A DNA stretch of 64,000 bases from Toxoplasma gondii ME49. Taxonomy: Eukaryota > Apicomplexa > Conoidasida > Eucoccidiorida > Sarcocystidae. Made by a program: the position numbers and the translations under genes. Positions 31,539-41,900 of the stretch are shown in pieces (the stretch's first letter is position 1; the number at the start of each line of letters is the position of its first letter). The stretch covers positions 496,001 through 560,000 of the forward strand of contig NC_031479.1 of assembly GCF_000006565.2 (NCBI RefSeq), written 5' to 3'. The notes under the pieces were generated by a model that was not told the DNA's origin, did not search any database, and saw only the letters and a list, made by a program, of their open reading frames with translations.

Positions 31539-34082
31539 TTAGACCTCCTCAGAAACAGGAGTCTCTTCCTCCTCTCGGCTCTGCCCCTCACCTTCAAGAA
31601 CTTGCTCACCAGTCGGCGCTCCCTCGTCCTCCGTGGTGGCAGCTACCTCCTCCTGAGGCTCAGGAGCGACGTTCTCCTCCTCGGTGGGGGCGGCTACCTC
31701 CTCCTGAGGCTCATGAGCGACGTGCTCCTCCTCGGTGGGGGCGGCTACCTCCTCCTGAGGCTCAGGAGCGACGTTCTCCTCCTCGGTGGTGGCGGCTACC
31801 TCCTCCTGAGGCTCAGGAGCGACGTTCTCCTCCGGGGTCTGCTGCTGCTGCTCAGGCTCGACGTTCTCCTCCTCGGTGGTGGCGGCTACCTCCTCCTGAG
31901 GCTCAGGAGCGACGTTCTCCTCCGGGGTCTGCTGCTGCTGCTGCTCAGGCTCGACGGACTCCTCCTCGGTGGTGGCGGCTACCTCCTCCTGAGGCTCAGG
32001 AGCGACGTTCTCCTCCTCGGTGGTGGCGGCTACCTCCTCCTGAGGCTCAGGAGCGGCGTTCTCCTCCGGGGTCTGCTGCTGCTGCTCAGGCTCGACGGAC
32101 TCCTCCTCGGTGGTGGCGGCTACCTCCTCCTGAGGCTCAGGAGCGACGTTCTCCTCCTCGGTGGTGGCGGCTACCTCCTCCTGAGGCTCAGGAGCGACGT
32201 TCTCCTCCTCGGTGGTGGCGGCTACCTCCTCCTGAGGCTCAGGAGCGGCGTTCTCCTCCGGGGTCTGCTGCTGCTGCTGCTCAGGCTCGACGGACTCCTC
32301 CTCGGTGGTGGCGGCTACCTCCTCCTGAGGCTCAGGAGCGACGTTCTCCTCCTCGGTGGTGGCGGCTACCTCCTCCTGAGGCTCAGGAGCGGCGTTCTCC
32401 TCCGGGGTCTGCTGCTGCTGCTCAGGCTCGACGTTCTCCTCCTCGGTGGTGGCGGCTACCTCCTCCTGAGGCTCAGGAGCGACGTTCTCCTCCTCGGTGG
32501 TGGCGGCTACCTCCTCCTGAGGCTCAGGAGCGACGTTCTCCTCCGGGGTCTGCTGCTGCTGCTCAGGCTCGACGTTCTCCTCCTCGGTGGTGGCGGCTAC
32601 CTCCTCCTGAGGCTCAGGAGCGACGTTCTCCTCCTCGGTGGTGGCGGCTACCTCCTCCTGAGGTTCAGGAGCGACGTTCTCCTCCGGGGTCTGCTGCTGC
32701 TGCTCAGGCTCGACGGACTCCTCCTCGGTGGTGGCGGCTACCTCCTCCTGAGGCTCAGGAGCGACGTTCTCCTCCTCGGTGGTGGCGGCTACCTCCTCCT
32801 GAGGCTCAGGAGCGACGTTCTCCTCCTCGGTGGGGGCGGCTACCTCCTCCTGAGGCTCAGGAGCGACGTTCTCCTCCGGGGTCTGCTGCTGCTGCTCAGG
32901 CTCGACGGACTCCTCCTCGGTGGTGGCGGCTACCTCCTCCTGAGGCTCAGGAGCGACGTTCTCCTCCTCGGTGGGGGCGGCTACCTCCTCCTGAGGCTCA
33001 GGAGCGACGTGCTCCTCCTCGGTGGGGGCGGCTACCTCCTCCTGAGGCTCATGAGCGACGTTCTCCTCCTCGGTGGTGGCGGCTACCTCCTCCTGAGGCT
33101 CAGGAGCGACGTTCTCCTCCTCGCTGGTGGCGGCTACCTCCTCCTGAGGCTCAGGAGCGACGTTCTCCTCCTCGGTGGTGGCGGCTACCTCCTCCTGAGG
33201 CTCAGGAGCGACGTTCTCCTCCTCGGTGGGGGCGGCTACCTCCTCCTGAGGCTCAGGAGCGACGTTCTCCTCCGGGGTCTGCTGCTGCTGCTCAGGCTCG
33301 ACGTTCTCCTCCTCGCTGGTGGCGGCTACCTCCTCCTGAGGCTCAGGAGCGACGTTCTCCTCCTCGGTGGTGGCGGCTACCTCCTCCTGAGGTTCAGGAG
33401 CGACGTTCTCTTCCGGGGTCTGGTGCTGCTGCTGCTCAGGCTCGACGGACTCCTCCTCGCTGGTGGCGGCTACCTCCTCCTGAGGCTCAGGAGCGACGTT
33501 CTCCTCCTCGGTGGTGGCGGCTACCTCCTCCTGAGGCTCAGGAGCGACGTTCTCCTGCGGGGCCTGCTCCTGGGGATCGAAAACGGCCTGCTCATCAGAG
33601 TCTGTGGTGGTCTCTGGGGCGAGAGGGGAAGTCGTAGCTTGAGATGCAAGTCTGTTGAAGAAGTCGCTGAGAGCCTGCAGTGCGGCTTCGTCGTCTAAAT
33701 CGGAAAATGGCTCCTCTGTAAAGGAGGAGGATTCACTGGAGACGGTTTCCTCAGTTAGAGAGCTGGTTTGCCCGACAGTTTTTGTCAGGTGTGTGTTCTT
33801 CTCCAGACCTTCCTGTTCGTTGACGGGCCTCCCGCTTGAGCCACGAAGTGAGAAGTTGGTCTTGGCTGGGTCGTCTTTTGCTTCGAGAGATTCCGCGACA
33901 TCTCGGTTCTGATCTTCATCGCTGGGTTGAGGCTGTCCCTGACTGGCAGTAGGCTGATCCGTGCGTCCGAGGACTTCAAATGCATCCTCGTAGGGCGCCG
34001 GCTCTGTGGAGTTGATGGCAGCGGCGTGGAGTGCGAGGGCCGACACGAGTGCCAGTCCCAGGAGAATTGCTCGTTGTGTCAT
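31539..34082 (-). CDS. Secreted acidic Glu/Pro/Gln repeat protein, 847 aa
   Basis: I do not recognise a named family. The start is the ATG at 34082, which opens a clear signal peptide (MTQRAILLGLALVSALALHAAA); the 38 codons before it in frame are basic and unlike a leader. Residues about 23-190 are Ser/Thr/Glu-rich. From about 190 to 820 the protein is built of 17-residue units of the type APEPQEEVAATTEEENV and 13-residue units of the type EPEQQQQTPEENV, in varying order, followed by a short acidic tail. There is no transmembrane segment or GPI-type tail. Composition (Glu, Pro, Ala, Gln, Thr, no Cys in the repeats) suggests an extended, highly acidic secreted protein. Dense-granule or parasitophorous-vacuole location is a guess. 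Near-identical DNA units imply recent expansion, so length should vary among strains. Confidence 0.85.
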   Translation of the reverse strand: MTQRAILLGLALVSALALHAAAINSTEPAPYEDAFEVLGRTDQPTASQGQPQPSDEDQNRDVAESLEAKDDPAKTNFSLRGSSGRPVNEQEGLEKNTHLTKTVGQTSSLTEETVSSESSSFTEEPFSDLDDEAALQALSDFFNRLASQATTSPLAPETTTDSDEQAVFDPQEQAPQENVAPEPQEEVAATTEEENVAPEPQEEVAATSEEESVEPEQQQHQTPEENVAPEPQEEVAATTEEENVAPEPQEEVAATSEEENVEPEQQQQTPEENVAPEPQEEVAAPTEEENVAPEPQEEVAATTEEENVAPEPQEEVAATSEEENVAPEPQEEVAATTEEENVAHEPQEEVAAPTEEEHVAPEPQEEVAAPTEEENVAPEPQEEVAATTEEESVEPEQQQQTPEENVAPEPQEEVAAPTEEENVAPEPQEEVAATTEEENVAPEPQEEVAATTEEESVEPEQQQQTPEENVAPEPQEEVAATTEEENVAPEPQEEVAATTEEENVEPEQQQQTPEENVAPEPQEEVAATTEEENVAPEPQEEVAATTEEENVEPEQQQQTPEENAAPEPQEEVAATTEEENVAPEPQEEVAATTEEESVEPEQQQQQTPEENAAPEPQEEVAATTEEENVAPEPQEEVAATTEEENVAPEPQEEVAATTEEESVEPEQQQQTPEENAAPEPQEEVAATTEEENVAPEPQEEVAATTEEESVEPEQQQQQTPEENVAPEPQEEVAATTEEENVEPEQQQQTPEENVAPEPQEEVAATTEEENVAPEPQEEVAAPTEEEHVAHEPQEEVAAPTEEENVAPEPQEEVAATTEDEGAPTGEQVLEGEGQSREEEETPVSEEV
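31600..33570 (-). repeat. Coding minisatellite of 51-bp and 39/42-bp units
   Basis: About 40 tandem units, nearly identical at DNA level. The 51-bp type carries EVAATTEE or EVAAPTEE with ENVAPEPQE; the shorter type carries EPEQQQQTPEE, with 3-5 CAG-class Gln codons varying in number. Point variants (GAC/GGC giving Val/Ala, GGT/GCT giving Thr/Ser) are shared among groups of units, which indicates block duplication or gene conversion. The array has no stop in several frames on both strands, which creates long false frames. Confidence 0.95.
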
Positions 34083-35837
34083 TGTGTCAAGGGGAAAGGC
34101 GCGATCGAAGGGGACACAAAAGGTCAGTCTCCGCTGTGTCTTGCGGGTCACTTTGGTCTGTTCAGCTCTTTCTCGAACAGAACGCCGAGTTTCCAACGAC
34201 CCAGAGACTTCAGGGTCCCTGGGAAAAACGGATTCAAAAAACGCAAAAAAACGAAAAAGTAACGTTCAGGCGACTTCGCGGGGGATCCGACAGTCTGGTC
34301 GTCGGGGCCCAGCGCGTGAACGGCGCCGACCTGCCCACTGGCTAGCTGCCTTTCTGTGTCTTGCGGACTCGTACAACCGCCAGTACGAGTCCTGAATTTT
34401 TTTTATCCTGGAATGTTGCGGCGTTCTCGTGTCCACGCGGATTTTTCGAGTGCACATTGCTGCGCAACGCAGCCACAACTCATCAAAGGAATCAGGCAGG
34501 ATTCGTCGCCAAAAAGCGCTGCGTCGGACTCGAAGAGTGAACGCTCAAGGGTCTCTCGCTCGGCTTCTGCTTCGCACCTGTCATCGCAGTACAGGTGAAC
34601 TCGGACGCAGTTTACGGCTTTATAGTGATAGTCTGCCGCCATAGAATTCCTTTCATTGACGAACACGTCTACGGAAAGAGTCTTTCCTGAGTTGTCGAGC
34701 CTCATGGAACGCGAAACAAAGTCGCGACTGTGCGAGGCAGTTTCTGGGCGGTGTGCGTAGATGGCACATAGGTAGTAAAACAGCTGAAGGGCTCGATCTT
34801 CCGAGGGAGTGGCCGGGAGTTCTGCCGTTTCAACCAAAGACAGTAATTTCTCGCGGAAACACGCAGTACAGCAGCCGCGCGGTGGTCAAGGGCAACATAA
34901 GTAGTAGAGTGTGTGAATTAATGCTACCAGGTTCCAAGTCGCTCGGACTAAAGACTCCCGGAACAGCGCTGGCAGTGGCTCTTGATCTTGACTGCACCAA
35001 GTTCTCTGCAACTTTCGAAACGGATATGAACTCAACATTTGTGACAGCCTTGAGGGCAAAGTCGTAAGATGTATCGAGTCTGCGAATCGTGTAACACCGC
35101 TGAGAGGGGATGTTTGAATCCACGCACTGATCCAGCACTTCCGCAAACAAGCCTTTCAAGTGCCGCAATAAAGCATCTTTGTTCACTGCTGTGGGATGGC
35201 GGTCCTCTGTTTCCCCACGCTTGAAGGTAGTTATATAATTTTGTCCATTCTCGTTCACGCACGGTTGCAACTTGCAGGAGTTCAAAACACTCAGATAGAG
35301 TGTTTGGCGTCCTTACCCTGATTGAGAACGTGAGAATGACTCGTGAGAAGTTTCTTTGAGGAGATCCCCGTGCGTCAGGGCGGCAAACGACGATAGTGTC
35401 CGGTTCACGTGCGACAGCGTTACTTCAGTTGGAGTCTTTAGCGCGGAGACGAAAAATATTCGAGAGATGTCAACTCTTCACAGCCACGTAGTGTGAATTT
35501 CAGATGAACCCGAGCTCCTGACACTCATGTGGAGAGGGAACATTTGCGATTCCTTGTGTGCTCCGTCCCGAAAAATGGAACTCTTCGCCGCTTCAGACGC
35601 ACCATCGGAACGCCATCTGGCCATGTTGCTTTCAAAAGGAACTGTGTTTTATCGTGGTTTGCTTTAGCAAAAACGTAAATTTGAAGAAACTGGAGTCGCA
35701 TCATATTAGAAAGGTTTGTTCGGGTTCTTTGGCAGACTCTGAAGGGAACCTTGGTCACCTCTCTTCTCACGCTGGCTTCGCAGGTGACGTATTAAACTTG
35801 TCGATGAAGAGCGTCGGTCGAAGAAGCGCTCGATGCG
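34083..35837 (-). other. Fragmentary coding-like ORFs, possible broken gene
   Basis: Upstream of the repeat-protein gene. Two adjoining minus-strand frames read like protein: 34830-35285 (LRHLKGLFAEVLDQCVDSNI, TSYDFALKAVTNVEFISVSK) and 34403-34837 (LQLFYYLCAIYAHRPE, YHYKAVNCVRVHLYCDDRC). Neither has an ATG. They could be joined in phase by a GTAGCA donor and GGCAG acceptor near 34930-34820. Another short stretch (35525-35770, LQIYVFAKANHDKTQFLLKA) lies upstream. A further join at 35317/35289 would need a 27-base intron, too short to accept. Either an unrecognised multi-exon gene or a decayed one. Confidence 0.3.
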
Positions 35838-36035
35838 CTAGGTCTTGATGTCCGTGGACGGGACATGCCCTCTTGTGTGTTCCATCATTTCTACACCGGT
35901 GTCCACACTCCTTGAGTTCCCTTCTTTCGGGGAATGCCCATCCATTCGACGGGAGACAGAGAATGTCCTAGATTCAGCACTGCTTTCTCCCGCCGGGAGA
36001 AGCAAGTAGGCGCTCAGCAGCAGGGCGCTCAGCAT
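35838..36035 (-). CDS. Small ORF with signal peptide, 65 aa (possible first exon)
   Basis: ATG at 36035 opens MLSALLLSAYLLLPAGESSA, a textbook signal peptide with a likely cleavage after ESSA, followed by 45 polar residues and a stop. It lies upstream of, and on the same strand as, the coding-like fragments at 34403-35770. It may therefore be the first exon of a secreted protein or a remnant of one. No strong donor was found inside it. No family recognised. Confidence 0.35.
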   Translation of the reverse strand: MLSALLLSAYLLLPAGESSAESRTFSVSRRMDGHSPKEGNSRSVDTGVEMMEHTRGHVPSTDIKT

Positions 36036-36047
36036 CGCGACCGCCAA

Positions 36048-37849
36048 GTTGAATCGAAATTGCGAATTCGCTCTATGCTTTCGTTACCGTCGTTGCCACT
36101 CCGGCGAGAGGAAGACAGAAACAGTGGCCAGCTGAACGGGGAAGTTGCGTGCACCTACCTGATGAATGCATGTGTTCTGCATCGAGAAAAAGCCTGGTAG
36201 CGTTTTGGCGGACCGAGAGCTATCACTCTGTGTGACGACTATTTGGTTTCCACTCAGCTACTGGCCCAGCTCGTGTGTACTTGAGCTGACTAGCCACGCC
36301 TAAGACACACGGATGGCATGAAGTTTATCGTGTTGGACCAGTGTTTCTAAAATTTGAAACAAAAGAAAACTTATTTGTATGTTACCATTCCCACTACTCA
36401 CATGCGTGGGAAGCTCGAACCATCCCCCGGAGGCTGTAGGTTACCCACGATATTCGCCAGAACATACACACAACGGAAAGAGGATCAAACCCGAGTTCAG
36501 GCGAATCGCAATCTCGTGGACAAAAAGTCTGTTGTCAGGTTACTCGTGGCAGTCTGCTGGAGTCTTCACATCTATTCTTCGTCCTTTGGCAGCGCCTGCT
36601 AGCGAGTAGCTGCTGTACGAAACCAACTTCCCTCAGAATGATTACGTTGATAGTCGTTTCTGCCCCGACTGTGAAATAGCCACTCAGATCGTCCGGTATA
36701 ATGGGGCACTTGGGGAGTAACCCAATCCTGCCTTTAGTCATTTCGTAGTTAATCGCCCGTATGGCTGTGACACGCCATTCACAGTAGAAACAGGACGGCA
36801 TGGCGGTACTGCGAAAAGCGAATGTTTGAGTCCCTTGGCTGGATAGCCGCTTGAAACATCCGCAGGTCGTCTGCCAGTGGCCGTACACGATGGTAGTGAA
36901 CCATATGAACATCTCTGAGCATTCGATGCCTTTTTTCATGGTGCATGATGACCATGTGCAGCTCATGATGGCTGACGCTCATTGGGAATACTGATGACAG
37001 ATAGCTGAGAGGAGAATTGAGAGAGGTCATTGTGCGGCAGAGCATCATTTGTAGAGTACGACCGTCTCTCTTTCAGCACGGCTGCACAAAGAAAACGCAT
37101 TTAAAGAATGCTCAGTTGGAGCTCCTAGTCCCTGGAAATTGTCCAATGACGTCCCTACCCTCTGCACTAAGAAACAGTGGGGTGAAGTTAAGAATAAACA
37201 TAGCGCTGCGGGCGCTCGTATCGGCGCCACAAAAGAGGGTGGTCTCGTGCAAAAGCCTGTATCGTGCTAGAAAAAGATGGCTTGCTTCCGATAGCAGACA
37301 TTCTATTCTGCCACCTGGTGTCATTTAGAATTGGCTCCGGAGGCTGATCGCGCTGAAAGCTACACATGACCCCTTCCATATACTAGTTTGGCTGACCAAG
37401 GCGGCAAGGCTTCCCTTGTCGAATTGCTGTCATGACAAGAAAACTGTTACACGAAAAACACCGACCAGCTTGAAAGCCGACAACGAAGACTGCTTCCAGA
37501 CACGCGAGACGGCCGATGTGAGGCCAGCAGTCCAGCAAAGTGTCAAAGAGCACCTGATTCACAAGCCTCCGCTACAAAGGCTAGTTATGCACCAGAGCAG
37601 CAGAGGACACAGCCCTCACTACTGTTGACGGCTAAATCAGAAGTCACGTCCGTAGCAAAGTGCGAGTCCGTCCATCACTTCTGTGGTCTATGCGCTGCGA
37701 TGCCATAACAGCGGAGGAAAGCCTTCGGCATTCGCAAGTCCCCCCCCCCTGCCTTCTTTCGCAGTGCCCTACGTTTTTCCCCTATCTCTTCAAAAGTTTC
37801 GGGTACACGTTCCCTGTAGGGTTCTCATCCCTACAACTGCCGTCGGCCG
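36048..37849. other. Intergenic region with weak minus-strand ORFs
   Basis: Minus-strand frames at 36535-36966 (with IIPDDLSGYFTVGAETTINV), 36779-37048 (His/Met-rich) and 37112-37324 (with FILNFTPLFLSAEG before a GTAGGG donor-like site) look mildly protein-like. They lack a consistent splice chain and any family match. A gene cannot be supported. Confidence 0.4.
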
Positions 37850-38569
37850 TCACAGCATCAGAGTGTCCTCATCGTCTCTCCCACCCTCGTCCTCGTCGCT
37901 GCTGCTCGACGAGCTACTCCCGTTTTTCTCGCCTGTTTCTCCACCTCTCGCTGTGTCGCCCTGACTAGAGGAAACGACGCTCTGGCCTCTCGACACGACT
38001 CCCGCCGCCCCGTCGCCATCGCCTGGGTTTGCGCCAGAGCCTTCGCCTTGGCCCTGCTTCTTCTTGTCTCGCTTGGCTTTCTTCTTTTCCTTCTTCAGTC
38101 GCCGCTTCTCCTTCTTCAAGAGCTTCTTCTGGCGCCGCTCTTCCTTCCGGCGCATGCGTGTCTCAAGTTCCTGCTCGCTAGTGCCGGGGACGCCGACTGC
38201 TCCCTCCGCCCCTGGGTACTCGACAGCTACTTGCGCCTGCGGGAACGGCAGCTCGCCAGGTCCAACCCCCATGAGCCGCCCAGGACCTGATCCACTCGCC
38301 AGCGGAGCCCCAGAGATGCCAAGGTCCCCTCCGATCCCGACTGCCGAGCCTGCTCCGTCCTCGTCTTCAAGTGGTGCGCCTCGAGCCTCCGGACCGAAGA
38401 TCAAGCTGTCCTGAGACGCTGGAGCCCCTGCCTGCTGAGTCCTGGAACCCGCAGTTCGCTGCCAAGCTGCGCCGCCTCGGCCGCCTCGAGGTCCTCGGGG
38501 GCCTCCTGGCCCACGAGCTGCGAAGTCTGGAGACAGGACAGACGACACCAAATCGCGGAAGGTCGACAT
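37850..38569 (-). CDS. Disordered Lys-rich hypothetical protein, 239 aa
   Basis: ATG at 38569 gives MSTFRDLVSSVLSPDFAARG, then a Gly/Arg-rich segment (GPGGPRGPRGGRGG), an Ala/Gly/Pro-rich middle, a Lys/Arg helix (residues about 138-172; RRQKKLLKKEKRRLKKEKKK) and a Ser/Asp/Glu-rich tail ending DEDTLML. No catalytic or structural domain is visible. The basic helix resembles nuclear/nucleolar localisation or RNA-binding segments, but that is compositional inference. It sits 411 bases downstream of the TAF7 stop, on the same strand. Intron-less as read. Confidence 0.65.
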   Translation of the reverse strand: MSTFRDLVSSVLSPDFAARGPGGPRGPRGGRGGAAWQRTAGSRTQQAGAPASQDSLIFGPEARGAPLEDEDGAGSAVGIGGDLGISGAPLASGSGPGRLMGVGPGELPFPQAQVAVEYPGAEGAVGVPGTSEQELETRMRRKEERRQKKLLKKEKRRLKKEKKKAKRDKKKQGQGEGSGANPGDGDGAAGVVSRGQSVVSSSQGDTARGGETGEKNGSSSSSSSDEDEGGRDDEDTLML

Positions 38570-38979
38570 CCTTTCTGGCTGTAAACGTAGGAATTCCGCT
38601 TCCTTCTGAATATTCTCGTTCTATTCTTTTCTTACGTCACTCTTAGGGATCCCAGGAAAACATATTACGGAAAAAGAGACGCATGCAACTTGGTTCTGGG
38701 AAACTGAAACATTTTAATTTTTTACAAAATACACAAACAACATAGTTATTAAAGCAGTTACACTAGTAAAGATACATTAGATACTCTTCAGCAGCGCCGC
38801 ACCACCGCGGTGTGACTCTACGAAACCATCTGCCTCTCTGTCCACTGTTTTCTTAATCTGTCGTAGCTCACATTCCCTTCAAAACCTACAAGCGACACAC
38901 ATCCGTTCCTGTTTACAGTGTTTGATACCGGCAAGGCATTCTTGTGGCCATTTGCGCGCCTCTCCACGCCAGTACAGGA

Positions 38980-41900
38980 TCACCCGTTCATTTCCCAGAG
39001 GCGCCGCGATCGCATCTCAAGACGGAACAGACACATGGATACGCGTTTCTCTTCTTTGTGGAAGGCATTACTTGTCGTAGCGGCTGTCGCACTTCCAGCG
39101 GCAGGAGTGTAGTCGAAAAGAACGTCCGAGTAGTCAGAGAAGCTTCCATCCGCGTCCATCTCAGGTGCAGCGCTGTGGAGCATGCCCACGGAGTCCAGCC
39201 AGGAGAGGACATCGTCGTCGCAGCTCACCACATGCTCAATGACTGCTGTGCCGGTGGACGTCGCGCCCGGTGCGGTCGGCTTGGGCGCCTTTCCTTCGGC
39301 TGCTTCTCTCTGCTGCTCCAATGTTCGGTGCATCTCGTGGAGAGTATGGACCTCGATTTCGTAGTTGTCTCGCCGCGTTGAGTGAAGCAGCTGAACAAGG
39401 GCGAGCAGGACACAGAGGGAGCACCAGCTGTCGAAAAAAGAGAGGTTGGAGACGCCGGAAAGGCAAACACCGATGCAAGAAACGAGATCCCGCACATGCA
39501 TGCGAGCGCCTCAGGACGGCAGAAAGAAGATGGCGAAATCCCTAGACGGAGAAACAAATGCACATCGACATAGTGAGAGAAACTCAGCGCAGGCACAGAA
39601 ACAGGGAGAGAGATGCCGCTGTGACAGGCGTGGAGCACGCGAGATTTGCGTGTATAAAGGGAGCATGCACTGAACGAAGAGACGGACCTTCCAGCTTGCC
39701 GAGGAACGAGAGGCAAGCACCGTCTGTCCCCCCATGTTGAATATTGCCCGTTTCTCTGCACATTCTCGACTCTCTGCCTGTGTGTTTTTTACCGTGTCGT
39801 TTGTACCGCAGACGCCGACGCATCTCAGTTTTGCGACTGCTGACATGGTGCTTCTGCAGAATGCCAACGCCTCCTGCGTTTCTTTCCTCTTCCTCTGCCG
39901 TTTCGAATCAAGAACTGCCACCATCCACGCGTTTCTGTTTCTTCCTTCTCTGCCCACGCCTCTCCCGTTTCGTCGCGGGCTACCGCTCCTACGGCGTTCT
40001 GGCCCCTGAGGCCGCCTCACTGCTTCTCTCTTCTCCCGCCTCTGTTTTCTTCTCACCTCGAGAACCTGGAGCTCTGCATCCCGAATTTCCTGTCTGTCAA
40101 ACAAATCCAAGTTTTTGAACTTTCTGCTTCGGATGCGATGCGTCGGCGGAGTGAGGCCTGCCTTCCACTCCCACTGCTGGCGTTCACTCAGGTCCTGCAA
40201 ATCGATCGCTTCCTGCGGGTCTTGGGGGTCGAAGACGACAATCATCTGGCAAATGTCTCCTGCATGCGCACCCGGACGAAGCAGGTCGAGAAAGACGAAG
40301 CAGGTCGAGAAAGACGAAGTAGGTCGAGAAAGACGAAGAAGAGAAGCGAGCAACGAGGAAACGAGGGGAGCAAAGCCGTGAAACGGAACATGAGCGAGAA
40401 AGCGCCCACCAGAAAGCGCGGTACGTATGCGTCGCATCCGAAGAGTGTCTTTCTCGTGTCATCTTGTTCCACAAAGAAGAAGAAACCGGCTCAGATACGG
40501 GCGAGAAGAGAGTTGTAAAGAGAACGAAGGAAAACGCGGTCGCACCTCCGTTCAAGGACATCAGAAGAAGAGCTTTCACTGATTGCACTGACGAAAATCA
40601 GTTTTCCACCAAGACAAACGCGCGAATGAAGAGACACTTGCGTACCCGACTTGAAGAGAAGATCGCCGTCGAGCGACTTGTACGTCTCGACGAGAGTCGG
40701 AAGCTCGACCAAAACGCCTCGCAACTTTCCTTTGTGGCCGGCAACCTGGCCAAGGAAGAGACAGAAATAGCCTCCACAGATGCAGGCTTCCGGACACACC
40801 TCACGCGAGAGATGCAGTCGTATTCGTCCTCAAAAAAGAGAGCAACAAATACGCGGGCGCGCCAACACTGCAACGCTTCTACAACACCGACAGATACGGG
40901 AGATCACGATACACAAGTAACCGTCCAGATGTACGCGCCTCCAACTCCAGATGGTACGCCTGTCGCGTGGCGAACAAAAGTCACTGTAGGGGTCGCACCT
41001 CGATGTTTCATAATTTCCTCGTCTCATATATATATATATATATATATAGATAGATAGATAGATAGATAATGTGTGTCTGTGTATACACGTATGCATGCGG
41101 GGAAACACAACCAAGTGAAAGTGAGAGGAATAGGAATATACACAATTGATAATAAACAAATCTAGATGCGTGTGTGTATCGTAATAAAGTCTGGATCCGT
41201 GGAAGGACAAACGACGAAGCCAGCAACCGTGAAGGCGAGAACTTCGATCCACTTGTCAGGAAGAGCATGAATGCGTTTGTTTTGTCTCTGTCAGTCTTCT
41301 CGCCGGGTCTTTTCAGCTGGAGGAAAAGGCCTCGTCACATCTCTGCGCAAGAGCCGGGCCGAGCGCCGTCTTTGGACGGGGGAAAAGACACCTTCCTTGT
41401 TCCCATTTAGATCTGAGGTTCGCCAGTCGTCGCTCGCTCTTGCGTACCTTAACGTCGAAGATGCGGTAGCTCCACTCGTCTCGCGGGGTGATGATGAGGC
41501 CAAGAGGGTTTGCCGCGGAACAGCCAGCGGGATACGCGGGTCCCTGCGGCGCGCCGTCCACTCCCAGCGCCTCTGAGCTGGCTTGACTCTGAAACTGAAG
41601 AGAGGTTACGGCAGAGAGACGCTTCCGCAGAAGCGCGGCGACGGGCGGCGGGAAACGGATGATGCACTGGCGATCGAGGCCCGGGCAATCCTCCCCCATC
41701 CAGTCTTCCAACTCCGTGGCAAGAAAGAGACCTCGACGCAAGGCAGTCTGCTGCCTGCAGCATAAAGGACGCGAAGACGCAGTTACAACACAGAGGAATT
41801 TTCCGAAAAAAGACATCACATCTCTGGAAAGAGGTGCCACCCGTCCGTCCCCCCGTCCCACCTCGCGCTCAGTCCGACTCCCCAGAATCCATCTCGTTCT

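Noticed and set aside
31475..33698. Two + strand frames of about 700 codons (Pro/Arg-rich and Leu/Gly-rich)
   Set aside because: They are antisense shadows of the 31539-34082 repeat gene; the repeat unit is a multiple of three and lacks stops in these frames. The minus frame has a signal peptide and balanced composition.
35289..35317. Splice of GG|GTAAGG to ATCTGAG|T in the 34-36 kb minus-strand fragments
   Set aside because: It restores the frame but implies a 27-base intron, far below plausible size.
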